Shown piece by piece: positions 21,772-33,263 of a stretch of DNA of 64,000 bases. The stretch lies in contig JASANH010000626.1 of the NCBI GenBank assembly GCA_030248295.1, positions 620,001 through 684,000 on the forward strand, given 5' to 3'. This stretch comes from Mesodorylaimus sp. YZB2_4 (taxonomy: Eukaryota > Nematoda > Enoplea > Dorylaimida > Dorylaimidae). Below the pieces are notes generated by a model that saw nothing but the letters and a program-made list of their open reading frames with translations, made no database searches and was not told the DNA's origin. The first letter of the stretch is position 1. Every line of letters begins with the position of its first letter. Position numbers and translations under genes: made by a program.

Positions 21772-24700
21772 TCATATGTCGTCGAAAGGGGATGTCCAAT
21801 GGGCTTGTTTTTGCGTCTTCTTCAGGCGCCCACTTCGTTCGCGACGAGCTCTTTCTCGAATTTCAGTTCCCAGCGATTTGCAATCGAGCTTACGAAACAT
21901 TCGCAGAGCTCGTTTGAATTCCTGAACGAAACGTATGAGTGTCAGAGGGTGAAAGTGACTAGGAGGATCGGGACACGGGAATAGAATACGAACCCATGCT
22001 TCCTCTGTTAGTCATCTGAACGTCAGTCCCGCATGTTAGTGTTAGTCCCGCCGATAGTCCCGCCGTGTCAGTCCCGAGAAACTGTTAGTCCCGCCGATAA
22101 ATGAAAGGAGTGGATAAAAAATGCACCTCATTGTGGAGTCAAGACAGACTCGTCTGCCGTGCTTACTCCAGCCTGGTCAGACCGGGTCACTTGAAAGTTT
22201 TAGCTAACCGTCTGCTGCTGACTGAATTCTGTAGGTGCGAGTTAATCACTCCTAGGACCAGACTGATGAGACATCCCATCTGTGTGTAATCGTGAGTGTG
22301 TGCTTTACATGGGCGTGTATGAAGAAGCCGCACAGGTGAAAGAGAGGGACGGGATGTACAGTATTTGCATTTACTGCACGCACAGTCGGTGAAGCCTACC
22401 TTTTCCTTCTTCCACGGCAAGATCAGATTGAGTACATAAGACTCTGATCGACTTCCGGCTTTTCGATTGGCCATGACCAAAAAACGTTTATGACGATTTT
22501 CTCGAGCCGTTGCGCACGGGCAACTCTGATTATCGTTTGCGAATTGAAGTTTCATTCCCCTCAGCGCATTCTCGTTCGTGATGGCCGCAGTGTCGCGTGG
22601 TTTCAATCGACGGCCTCGTTTTACGACTACGTGGTCGTTGTTAATGTCTTGCAATTTGACTCGCAACACTGAAATAGTGCAACATAGATTTTATGGGGTG
22701 AATACGAGCTGCGGTTTAGCTCACCGTATTCGGAACGGCAAAAATGGTCGAGAATGTTTTCATATGTTCCGACCTGATTGCACGACGGGCAAGACTGATT
22801 GGCTGAAATGTAAATGAAGTTCAATTTGGTTTTTATGCATGCCGCCTCCAGTCAAGGCCAAATGGGTGTCTCGCTGCCTATCAGGCTGTAATGGGATTAG
22901 GGATTACGGGTGATGGGCTTTTAGGAACGGAAAGCAGATTACGGTCCACATCAAAGGCCTCGCTTTCGCCGATTAAGCCGGAAGTTGACTATGGCTTAAG
23001 CCCGTGGCGCGAGATATAGGCCTAGGCGTCCTCCAATCTCGGACGGGTGCACTTTGCTCATAGCATAGAAAGTTTACTAGAGGATGCAGAACAGGTGTAC
23101 TGTAAATGGGCAGTCCAATGGACACGTGCAAAGGGAATTTGGGCAGTCTGGGGGGGCGAGCTCGTAGGAGAGAAAATTATTTACAGAACTCGTCCTCAGA
23201 AGGCCAACTGGCGCAAGTTGGATTCATTATTCCGAGTGGCCAGGACCCACGCTGGCTTGTAGGTCCCCTCTTTATTAGGCATAACAATACGTCTCCATTC
23301 GAAAAAGGATGTGCAAACATTGGTTTCCCGACGGATGCCCGATGGTCACACCGAAAAATCATAATGACTTGACGCTCGGGGCGCTGTTTGCTTAGGACTG
23401 CCCATATGCGGAGTAACTGTCAATGCCACGAGTGCCCACTCGAGGCCGTCGACCCCCCGCGCCGCATTCAATGGCCGTGACCAAACCAACATAGCTCATC
23501 CTATCACGTCCAGAGGCAAGACAAGATGTACCTGCTCATGTACGTTTACCTACTTCCACAGGGGACAAGCTGCGATGCATGCTTGGTCGGAGAGATGCTG
23601 CAGCCTGTTTGACAGCTATCTGTGGTAGGGTAGCCAGACCCACTGTCCATCTACAACAGCGTGGACAGCACACTTCCCGATCGGTGTGGTCTCAGAGAAT
23701 GTTGTTCTATCCAAAATCAGTGAGCCGACTAAAAAAACTTGCTATCCTGGCTTGGTAACGTTTCGCGGTGTCTGGTTTTGGATGGCGGGGTTGGATGAGT
23801 GTGAAGCGTGAAAAATAAGTCCGTTGTCTCGGAGACGGGGAAATGTGCAAACGTTGGAGGGGAGCCCGGCGGCCACCGCCACCACCGTCGCCACCCGTGG
23901 CTAAGTTTCTCCTAGATTTTTAGCCCTTGGCCGTATTTTCTACTCGGCGTGGGGTTGAAAGGGATTTTTTCCGGCCATTGCGTCGACTTAATTGAAAACG
24001 GTTGAAGGGCTCAAAGGGCGCCTGTTCCGCCTGCCCAGGGTTCCATAAGCTTAAAACGAAAGATGACAGACTGCCGCCGATCCGTGACACGCGGCGCGTT
24101 GCCTTGGTTGTTTGTGATCTCACTTGCACATCTCCTGGCCGTGATGACGGATTCTAAACGTCTCCCTTTTAAACACACCGCGCATTTTAGAACTTTTCGA
24201 AAACTAAGCCGACGTCGGGCGGCTCCTTAGATCAGAAAAGTTGATTGACGCGGGCCTGTTTATTAGCCGAGTCTGTGTCTGTGCTATTCGGTTCCAGGAT
24301 GGGGCACGGTCCCATAACCATCATCGTCTTACCATGCAACATACACCCGACCGACCAGGAAACGGACAGCAGCCGGGTCAGCTTACAGACTGGCTCGTCT
24401 TTCAATAAAGCACTCCTTGATTACCTTGATAATTCTCTCGGGGCTGAATGCACATATCGTGATTGACGGGGAATTTGTTGCAGTTGAGCATTTCCGGCCA
24501 CGGGAAGCCATACATCTCCATGCGTTTCTCGCATCCCGACTTGACCGCTTCGCACAGTGAGCGACACGGGTAGATGGCCCTCTCGAGACAGACTGGCGCG
24601 AAGAGCGAACACAGGAAGAGCTGAAACGACTGTACTGTGAGAGGGCCCAAACTTGGTCTGACCCGCACTCACCTGCGTGTCCGCGTGGCAATTGATTTGC

Positions 24701-24972
24701 AGCAGGGGCTTCCAGGGGGCCGCTTGGGAGACGGCCTCGTCCAAGGTCTCGTGCTCCAACAGGTTGGGCAGTCTCATTTGGGGATAATCGATACCGTAGC
24801 ACAGACTGAAGTTGCGCGGTATGTCCACGCACGATGGCTGGTGTTGCATCCGTCCATTATTGAGCATGGCCCATGACTCGGACATGTACGGGTCAGCGGG
24901 TGCAGGCCAGCACCTGACCGACTGGGCGAGTATGAGCAGTGGCAAGAAGGCGACTGTTGGCAGAGTGACCAT
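21772..24972 (-). CDS. secreted frizzled-related protein (Wnt antagonist/modulator)
   Basis: Five exons: 24972-24673, 24620-24425, 22802-22725, 22668-22400 and 21921-21772, in phase throughout, about 330 aa. A signal peptide (MVTLPTVAFLPLLILAQSV) precedes a frizzled cysteine-rich domain. Its landmarks are CVDIPRNFSLCYGIDYPQM, LPNLLEHETLDEA, NCHADTQ, then LFLCSLFAPVCLERAIYPC and SLCEAVKSGC. Exons 3-5 encode a netrin-like (NTR) domain: CPSCNQ, HFCRSEYVLRVKLQDI, NQSCPCA, RFLVMANRK, LNLILPWKKEK and a basic C-terminus starting EFKRALRMF. The layout and length equal vertebrate SFRP1/2/5. Such proteins bind secreted Wnts outside the cell. The second intron is about 1.6 kb. Insects such as Drosophila lack sFRPs, which argues against an insect source. 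Confidence 0.92.
21990..22100. repeat. short direct repeats of a TTAGTCCCGCCGAT-type unit
   Basis: Within the last sFRP intron, GTCAGTCCCG, TTAGTCCCGCCGAT, AGTCCCGCCGTG, GTCAGTCCCGAG and TTAGTCCCGCCGAT follow each other irregularly over about 80 bases. It is a small degenerate tandem array. Confidence 0.6.
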
Positions 24973-27029
24973 GGTCGTCACTTGTCTAGTTGTGGATGAT
25001 GAACGGGGTGCTAATTGAGAGTTCGAGTAGCGAGGCTCTAAATCAATGTGCCACGGTTGGGAGCACTGGCGACTTACCGCCCGTCCGATTAACTCGCCTG
25101 AGCGAAATGAAAGGCTGGCGAAGGCGAAACGGGCCAAACGAGACGAGGGCGGCGAAAGGCAAAGGCGAAAAGACTGAGTGGGAAGAAAAGCCGTCAATCA
25201 CGGGCGACGATGGGCGGCGGCTCGTTTTTATCAAAGCTTTTCAAAATTTAGCAGCCCGCTGTGTGAGCAATGAAGACAAACCCGTTCGCTTTTAAAAATC
25301 CCAAACCGCCGATGTCGATCAGGCGAGAAAAGCAGCGGGCCAGAAAGGGATAACACGAATGTTCGCTCCACCTCCCGTCAACGCCCACAGTGCCAACAAT
25401 GGCGGCCACACGGCGCCGACTGCTGGCTCCCGTGCTGACCACGAGTGGCAGTGGGCGGGGCGCGCAGGACAAGTTTCAAGCCACGGCTATTTATAACTCA
25501 GTAGGCGCAGTGACCGATGGGCGCCTATGCCAAGCACACACACACACGTGTCCGTCGCTCGCATCCGTCTATCATATCTCACTTCAGGCGAACATTTAGG
25601 GATACTGTAAATGATAATACGCGTACGCCTACGAACACTTGGATCCTGCCGCACCCTTTGCGGGCGCGTCGGCTTGCAACAAGCTACTGGCTATTTATGG
25701 ATGAGTTGCCGAAAGCAGACATATCAAAACAAGACACTCGACTTCCATTCTTCCAATACTAACACAAAAAGTTTTCGTTTCGCGGATCAAGTGGCGCACA
25801 AGAACAGTATGACTAGCTTTCTTGTTATTCAAGCTTTGAGCATTTCTGAGTACAGACCTTAGGCACGCAAGTTGCAATCTGACACTTTCTGAACTGAACC
25901 GCAACTTTTTTTCTGTCTGTCTGTCTAGTCGGGCCCTCTATCGCAAAGGACAGACATTGTTTGCAGCTGGTTGCTATTTGTGAGCGGCCAGCTGACCGAT
26001 GCTCTTTTTTGGCTTTATGAGGCCCGCTTGACTTTTATGACATGGACGACTGATTGCTGTCACCATGCTTTATGATGCTATGTAAATCGAGTGTCATGCC
26101 AGATGCTTGTTCTGAAAATCCATTTATGGCGCGTCTTTATTGAGCAAGGGTTTATAATAGTAGTCATGCACCTGGCCGCTACTCGCAGCACGCGCAAGGA
26201 CATTACCAGTCACAGATAGTCGGCACTTCGCATGCTATGCGTTGCACCCTGCTGCAGGAGGTCACGGTGTGCAGGACTCGAGCAGGCGCGATGTCGAACA
26301 CTCGAAAATATGTGAGCGACTCACCAGAATAAAATGGGGTGACCGTTTTCCATTTGAGGTAGCGACAGAAAGAATAAACCGCGTTAATTACAGGAAACGT
26401 CAGTAGGGCTTACATCACGCCAATAGAGTCTAGCCTAGGGTCAGAGGTAAGGAACAAAGAAAGTTTTCCTTTCTGTGCCTCTACCAAATCCTGAGTTCTC
26501 ATAACAACTATTATTTCTGGAATGAGATGTGCGTAGGTACTGTGCTGCCCGTAATGTGCCGCAGGGAGTGTCAAGGGCTTGCAGGAGGAAGCTTTCACGG
26601 ACAGCCCGTCCACTGGAAATTTCAGAGAGCGGGCTCGAAGAACATGATTCATGGGTCCTGGCTTGATAGCACTTTGTTTCCTTCTATATGTATTATTTTC
26701 GATTGAGATGGAAAAGGGGAGCAATAAGTTACAGAAGCGACGTCATGCAGTGGCAACCAAACTCAGCTCAGTGCTAGCGCAACTGGACCAGCAAAAAGAC
26801 CTATGACGAGACACAAGACAACACAGTACAGCTTGCGAGTGACGAGGCATTGGACACTTCACTTGCGAGTGACGAGGCATTGGACACAAGGGGCATCCTA
26901 GAGTATATGCGCCTACTGTATACCAGAGAAGACTATACTTTAGTCCGGAGGAGTTCAAGGAGGCTTTATTTCATGGATGGGAGGGTGTGGTACTGCCGAA
27001 GGACAGAATCATTGGAGAACGAACATATT
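24973..27029. other. upstream region of sFRP and intergenic DNA
   Basis: No coding exons recognised. It should hold the sFRP promoter (a G+C-rich stretch about 25070-25480). A direct duplication of about 26 bases (CTTGCGAGTGACGAGGCATT and following bases) occurs at about 26832-26885. Confidence 0.5.
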
Positions 27030-27195
27030 TGTTCATGTTCATGTTTTACCACATCACCAAACGCTTATGCCGCACTCGAGGGTGAAGGGACACATTTTAC
27101 ACGAAATGATTTACCGGCTCGCGAGTCGAACACTCGCCCGTAACTGCGCACCTGGCGTGAGAGGCAGACGCCTAAGCCACCAGGCCACGACATGT
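27030..27195 (-). mobile_element. tRNA-derived SINE, copy 1 (near full length)
   Basis: Read on the minus strand, the element starts with a tRNA-like head (TGGCTTAGGCGTCTGCC as A box and D arm, then AGTGTTCGACTCGC as B box). It continues into a tRNA-unrelated body and ends in a (ACATGA)n simple-repeat tail. A second copy with almost identical sequence lies at 44694-44848 on the same strand. Confidence 0.8.
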
Positions 27196-27442
27196 TTTAG
27201 TTTTGTTCTAGAGAGGAGACAAATTCGTGTACCCTGACTGGGAGGGATGTGTTCGAGGCAGAGATATTGGAGGGTGGCATCTCCATGAAATACTACAGTA
27301 TTGCATGTTGTATCAGCCTCGGGCACTTTACACTGAACAGGCCCCAGGCCCTCACTCTAACCGCATAATCCTTTTAGACGTCGTCCGAAGACGGTTCGTG
27401 CGCTCTTGGCGCTTTCGCAGAGATTTCTTGCTATCCAGCACG

Positions 27443-28447
27443 ATGGATATGCTGCCCCTCAGCGTGATCGGATCGGTAGTATCGATCCTGTTTCTTATTG
27501 TGCTCATATCATGCGCCTGTTGCGGTAAACGGACTCGCAGCTGGGCGTCGGATCCTTATTTACCAGCTCCCATCTCCAGGTACGTACGCGTATTATTATA
27601 TGATCTTATCTTATTCTGACCATGTTGTGAAGGAAACCTACAAAAAATATTGACAACTTGAACGCCTCAGTAACAGAGAAAATCGATCAAGAAAAGCAGT
27701 CGCATCGAGAGGTATCGGTTCAGCAAACATTGGCGCCAGTGACCGCCATCGAAATGTCCGTTATCATCCCCGACCCTAGTCCTGGCCGAAATGGAGTTGC
27801 GAAGAAGGAAAACCCCAAAACACCTGCGCCAGCAAATGTTGTGCCGTGCGACGATACGGCTTATCGCACGTTCGGATTGGATGTGGATGATCCTTTTCAA
27901 TCGGAGAACACGTAAGTCCGTAAGTCTTATTGTTAGTTTTTGTAGACCTGCCAATCCAACACGGAACTAAGAGGCCACTTAGAAGACACTAGCCACTTAG
28001 AAGACACCACAAGGCGCTAGAAAGCATCAGTGCAAATCAAGAACGTCAGGATTGGCCAATCAATATCTACTCGTACATTTTTTTGTCGTGGGCTCTCCCA
28101 CGGTCCTTTGTTCAGACCTGCAGTATTGCATGGTCAGCAGTGGTGGTGGATGTGAGTCTTTAGGGTGTAAGTAGGACACCCACGCGCAGTGGGAGTGTGA
28201 GGCCGACCAACCTGTGCAGTAGGGCAACTTGGATTGCGAGTTAATATTGCTATAGGTTCACTGGCTGGAGTTTTCGTTTTCCACTGGCCATATCCCCTCA
28301 TCACCCTGGCACCTATGGTATCTCACGTCAGCGTTTTCTAGTCGTCGTATTTACGATGTGCCGTACAAGGGGCCCGACGGTAAAATGGCAGTCAAGAAAA
28401 GCCTGCGAGAGTTCGTTCTAACTTTTTTGGTTACGACTTTTGATTGA
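27443..28447 (+). CDS. small single-pass membrane protein, unrecognised
   Basis: Three exons, 27443-27579, 27633-27911 and 28342-28447, join in phase to about 173 aa. A transmembrane segment near the N-terminus (LSVIGSVVSILFLIVLISCA) is followed by CCGKRTR, a likely palmitoylation and stop-transfer site. The polar tail is Pro/Glu-rich and carries a YDVPY motif in the last exon that could be an SH2 ligand. Without the last splice (CAC|GTAAGT donor) the frame would stop right after that donor, so the 3' end is less certain than the 5' end. I do not recognise the family. Confidence 0.55.
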
Positions 28448-28706
28448 ATGAGCTTATTTTCAGTTGGAACATGCTGAATGAGAAAGCATCAGTCTCGCAC
28501 AACACATCCTTGGAGAAAGAATGGAGTTTGGATTCCATCACTGTCAACGCCTGAGCTATGTATTCTTGGACAGTGGTACATTCCCGCTTTTTGATCTCGA
28601 TTATACTACTGTACTGTACTAGTCTGCTGTTGTGCTCAATACGGAACGCTCCCAAGATGAAAAGTAAACGAGCCAATCTATCAATTGTTTCTACGATTTC
28701 AGACAT
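28431..28706 (-). CDS. possible small ORF, unrecognised
   Basis: An open frame of 91 codons (starts MSEIVETIDRLARLLFILGA) overlaps the 3' end of the plus-strand membrane-protein gene by 17 bases and lies just downstream of DUS3L. The alternation of charged and hydrophobic residues is protein-like, but there is no family match I can name. It could be chance or part of the DUS3L 3' UTR. Confidence 0.2.
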   Translation of the reverse strand: MSEIVETIDRLARLLFILGAFRIEHNSRLVQYSSIIEIKKRECTTVQEYIAQALTVMESKLHSFSKDVLCETDAFSFSMFQLKISSFNQKS

Positions 28707-28761
28707 CCCTTTGATCAACCCACTAAATTTCCTCAACAAGAATTAGGCACCAAAAAACCAT

Positions 28762-31700
28762 CTATTGATACGAATTCGCCTTATGCTTGGGCAAAAAGGA
28801 AAATTCTGGTTCAACTGGTCCTAAAATCATTTCAGTAATTTTTATCCAATCTGCGCAATTATTGCTAGCCATCAACGTTTCTAAATCATCTCTTCCAACG
28901 AAGGCTGGTGGTCTTTCATTGATCTTTTGCGGCACACGTTCCAAAATTCCCACCGGTATGTAACGATGCAGAAAAGACAACCATTCCAGCAGAAATCGCC
29001 GAGTATTATTGACTCCTTGCTGATCACTGCCCCAATGCTGCAGTCCGTAATTGACGTATTTCTTCAATATATCCAATCGTTCCCCAGAAGAGATATCCCA
29101 ATGACGACGTTCCTTGATCTCGGTGAATATCCACGGCTTGATCAAAGCACCACGCGCGATCATGATACCCACAGTTCCAGGACCCTGCTCCGTCATTGTG
29201 GCCTCCGATAATTCGTTCAGACGCTGATAGTAGTCTTCGTAGGACAGCACATCGCCGCAGCCGAAAATGGGCAACGGGGAAGCAGCTTTGGCGCACTGTG
29301 CGATGTACGGCCAATCCGGAGACTTCGTGTAACGTTGTTCACGCGATCGCCCGTGCACAGTGTACAACGATACGCCCATGTCGGACAACTTGGGGGCGAT
29401 CACATGGGCTATGCTCTTGTTCTCGTAGTATCCTGAAAACCAAGAACATGAGGTCTGACGATGGTACGATAATTTTAGCCGCATCTGGAGCACAAGACAA
29501 GAGAATTGTCGAAGCCTTGGAGATGGGGGGGCGGCAATATGCGCTACCTGCCATAGATCATACTCCTCGAATAACCCCTTCTAGACACAAGATTGCACGA
29601 GCAGAGCATTTGTCCCCAGGGCCATAGTGGTACATGTGCGTATAGGTACACTATACGTGCCTAAGTTAGTTTATGTCTGCCCCAGTAAGTGCGCTCCTGC
29701 TGCTTTGGGTCGCAGCAAAGCTTGAAATTGTGAACTTGAACTTGGAAGTAGGTAAAATGTAGGCAAAAGATTCAGGAGTTCATGGCTTTCTGTTAAATTT
29801 TGAATGGAGAGGTCTATTTACAGAAAGTCCAACTCGCTCTGATCTCATCGTCAGTGTTAATTTGACCTTGGATAATGAGTAGCGTTCGTTCCGGATCACT
29901 TTTTCCGGATCGGGATCGGGATTTTCAGAGTGTTTTTTTCACTTTTAGTTCGGTGTAAGTAACCTACCACCCACCCCAAGAAGCCAGCAAATGTAGACCC
30001 AAAAACTTTTTTTTTCACAGTATTTATAATTGCATTCAAAATGAGGGAATCAGAAAAGGGGAGAATCAGTCACCGATTAGCAAACAAATCTCCTCCTTCC
30101 TCTTTACCAGTTCAATCATCCGCCACAGTTTCACAAGCTTCCCCTTCTGGAACACTCCCTTCCCCTTCTTCACACATCTCCACAACATTCAATCCCGGCC
30201 ATTTTTTATCGGGATCGAAAAACCCGAACAAACGCCATTAATGAGCCCAGTCTGTAAGACCGCTAAAGCAGACCCCTCGACCCCTTGAATAAGCCCCATT
30301 AAAAAGATTCATCCCCAGCCCTCCTCTTTGATGATTGATCATAGGTAGTTCCAAAGCAACTCTCCAAAAGGTGAGGACCCTCAAGAATTCGTAGTTTCAT
30401 CCCAGCATCGACTGGTCCACCGATCCGGCCTAACCGATCCGCCCATCCGAGAGGTATATATCGGTTCCTGATCCGATCCGACTGCTGGATCGGCCGGATC
30501 GGTAACTAAAATTTTTTCCGCTTTATCTGCTTGAAAATGATAGCGTGGCATGCTATGATAAGAAAGTCCCGTTTCTTTCTCTCAAATCAGCATTTAATCC
30601 CACTTTTAGGCGCTGATTAGCTCTCTTGTGTCATCTGGGATGGTCTGACAGAAAGTGACAGCGAGGAAGCAGAGGAGGCTGGTGAGGACTCGCTGCCAAA
30701 CATGTACCCACCAATCTTTAATGTTTTGAAGCGGATCGGATCAAGATCGGGCCGATCCAGACCCTGGATCGGATCAGAATCTGGATCCAGGCCGAGGGTC
30801 GGATCAGTCGCTGCTTCATCCCTTATGTCAGTCTAGCAAGCCACATACCTGTACGCATTTTTACGGTAAGAGCTACATTTTCGGGCATGACTCGCCGCAT
30901 GCATCGCAAAATTTGTTCGACTCGATTCTGTCTCGTCATTAGCGAGCATCCGGCACCCTTATCACACACCAAGTCGATCGGGCATCCCATATTAACATCG
31001 ATGAAATCGATTTCGAGTTGGTCCGTCAGAAGTTGAGCGCAATTAGTCATGATGTCGGGATAATTGCCGCAAACTTGCACACCGAAAATCTTTTCGCTCG
31101 GATGACGATTGACTAAAGCCCATTCAGATGCTCGCCCTTGTAATAATTCGAAAGCCATCGCCATTTCACCGCACGTAATATCGGCCCCGAATTCGGTGCA
31201 GACACGGCGAAATGGGAGATTGCCGACCGTGGTCAATGGAGCCAAGTATAATAGACCACCCCAATCCAATCGTGGAGGAGCACGTTTTTCCGCTCCAAAA
31301 GCTAAATCGACAGTGCCAACGTCGCCTGTTCCATTCGAATCCGTCTCCGGAACTGGATTTTTAGGTAATCTAGCCGACTTCGAGTTATCGGAAACAATTT
31401 GAAGACTCCGCTTGAAATCGTATTGATGTCGTCGTAATTTGTTCTGAACTTCCTTGTCCAACTTATTCAGCTCTTGGCCTCGTTTTGTACCCATGGACGA
31501 TGCCATTTCAGGATTCTCCAGATTCTTCCATTCCTTCGTATCCGCGTGCGCACTAGCGAATCGACACGAGAAACCATAAAAGCACTTGCCAAACGCATCG
31601 TAATTCGGACACTGGTCAGCAATATCGGCTGGTTTCGATTGCCAGAATTGCTCCAAGTCATGACTATATCGACAGCTATCGCCAAACGGGCATACTCGAC

Positions 31701-32022
31701 CGTCCATTATCGCCGGGCACAATCGCTCCTGATCTTTTAGACGTTGAGGACGCGGACGTTTCTTATTTTGACCACGAAATTTTTTCCTTTCCTCTTTTTT
31801 TCGTTTTGGTTTTTCGGAAGAATCTCCTTGTTCGGTGGCATTCGGTTTTTCTTTCCTTTCATCGTTGCTATGGACATTGTCATCGTTTTCTTTTTTGCCG
31901 CTTTTTATCTCACCGGATTGCGGCAGGATGTCACTTTGCTTATCGTCTTTCGGAACCGAATCAACCTTCGGAAAATGGCGTAAATATTCGGCTTTAATCG
32001 GTGCTACACCTGGCATCCACAT
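28762..32022 (-). CDS. DUS3L: tRNA-dihydrouridine(47) synthase, DUS3L type
   Basis: The enzyme reduces U47 in the variable loop of cytosolic tRNAs using FMN and NADPH. Two exons, 32022-30849 and 29432-28762, join in phase 1 to about 614 aa. The N-terminus has GVAPIKAEYL, then a Lys/Glu-rich linker, and two CCCH zinc fingers (CPAIMDGRVCPFGDSCRYSH and CPNYDAFGKCFYGFSCRFASAH) that distinguish Dus3 from Dus1/2/4. The TIM-barrel catalytic core includes LYLAPLTTVGNLPFRR, FGVQVCGNYPD, DVNMGCPIDLVCDKGAGCSL (active-site Cys in GAGC), VHGRSREQRYTKSPDW, IMIARGALIKPW and a DUS-specific C-terminal helical domain ending FLPKHKANSYQ. The end agrees residue for residue in length with known DUS3L proteins. 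The 1.4 kb intron holds a repetitive element. Confidence 0.95.
30397..30828. mobile_element. GATC-rich foldback element inside the DUS3L intron
   Basis: The ends are inverted: the left end contains CAGCATCGACTGGTCCACCG and the right end reads CAGCGACTGATCCGACCCTC on the opposite strand. Inside both flanks, many GATCCG/CGGATC units form imperfect palindromes (about 30420-30510 and 30732-30810). A related GGATCGGGATC cluster lies at 29895-29930. No transposase frame. A non-autonomous DNA transposon is the likely identity. Confidence 0.5.
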
Positions 32023-32690
32023 CGCTGATACCGAAAATTGGCGAGAAATTCAATTATTCCTGTTTGTTAACAAATGGCAAAATAGACGAGAAGAAAGGCT
32101 CTTGCATAAAAAAGGAGACCGCTTACAGAATGACAGCGCACACAGATTCTGATCTGCAGGTACATATGCAGTTTAGTGCATCATAACTAACGCACAAACG
32201 TTTGTCATTTGTGCACAATGTTGTACTTTTGCCTTTTGTCTCGCAATCAGCCCGGCCAGCATAGAATAGACGCGTTTTCTCGACTATCGTTGCAATAAGC
32301 GAAAAACTTCTCTCGACATTTCCATTCGCGCGTGCTGTAACTGTTTGTTGAGGGAACGTCTGTCGGTGCTTCGCATTCTAAAACCGCATTAGGTACGCAA
32401 GTGCTTATGAAGACTTGTGCGAGTAAAAACGCATTCTGCCATCATGACCTTGCTTTGCACTTATCGCATTTTTCCTGACGTACCCTTTTCTCTAATCGTA
32501 ATTGGTGCACCTTGACCTGAAACTTACTTTTACCAAACTACGTGTCCTTAGCAGCATGCGCGCCGATGTCGGCATACTGTAGTAAGTACTGGGCATTAGT
32601 TCAATTATGTGATAGACATTTGGTTCCAATACGCTTTCTTTGGTCGAGAAGTGAAAGATCTTTCGCAAATCTGCCCTTAGCTTCACAACA
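32023..32690. promoter_or_regulatory. shared head-to-head intergenic region of DUS3L and SPCS1
   Basis: The 668 bases between two divergent start codons hold no recognisable exon and must contain both promoters, perhaps a bidirectional one. No clear TATA box is seen on either side. Confidence 0.5.
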
Positions 32691-33002
32691 ATGGATTATT
32701 TCAAGCGTATTCCAACCCATATGGATTTCGAAGGCCAGCGCAAAGCGGAACGAATTTTCCAAGTGGTAATTCTAGCTCATGCCATCGTTGGGTTCATCAT
32801 TGGATATGCCGGTCAACGATTTTCGTGGACGGTCTATACGATATTGTTCGGGTTTATCTTGTCTTGTGCGATCGTCTTACCACCATGGCCTTTTTTCCGT
32901 CGACATCCGTTGCAGTGGCAGAAAGTATCGGGTGGTGATTCCGACAAACAACCGGCCAGCAGCGGCGCCGGCAAAGGCGGTGCGACCAAGAAAAAGAAAT
33001 AA
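32691..33002 (+). CDS. SPCS1: signal peptidase complex subunit 1 (SPC12)
   Basis: This is an intronless 103-aa protein, the usual length for the family. It begins MDYFKRIPTHMDFEGQRKAE, the second half of which matches the conserved MDxxGQKxAE start. The two membrane helices are FQVVILAHAIVGFIIGYAG and WTVYTILFGFILSCAIVLPP, followed by the family signature LPPWPFFRRHPLQW. A Lys-rich tail follows (KKKK end). The subunit sits in the ER membrane with the catalytic SEC11 subunit and helps it discriminate signal peptides. Either Met1 or Met11 could start translation. Met11 aligns with other animals. The AATAAA poly(A) signal (32998-33003) overlaps the stop codon. Confidence 0.95.
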   Translation: MDYFKRIPTHMDFEGQRKAERIFQVVILAHAIVGFIIGYAGQRFSWTVYTILFGFILSCAIVLPPWPFFRRHPLQWQKVSGGDSDKQPASSGAGKGGATKKKK

Positions 33003-33263
33003 AATTGGGTTCGTCAAAACGCATGATTTTAATAATAGGTTGTACCGCGGGATCTTTCGCTCTAGTGGGATTTATTGTTAATTTTGGTTTCTTCGAATTT
33101 GGTCTTTTCTTATGAACTGCGCGTTTTGTGAACAAGGTTTCTTCACTCCACTCGAAAGGCAATGATACACTGCAGTCAGATGCTACTCTACCCAAACTTA
33201 CGCAATTCGTAAACTACGAATCACGCTAATACCCATTTACTAGGCATTCGTGCGCCGAGGCAA

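Noticed and set aside
22187-22669. A stand-alone 160-aa ORF on the minus strand.
   Set aside because: Its first part is the fourth exon of sFRP. The rest, after the GTAGGC donor at 22399, is intron.
24402-24972. A CRD-only secreted frizzled protein ending at the stop at 24402.
   Set aside because: A donor at 24424 and three further in-phase exons (22802-21772) encode a clear NTR domain, so the short reading is an artefact of reading through the intron.
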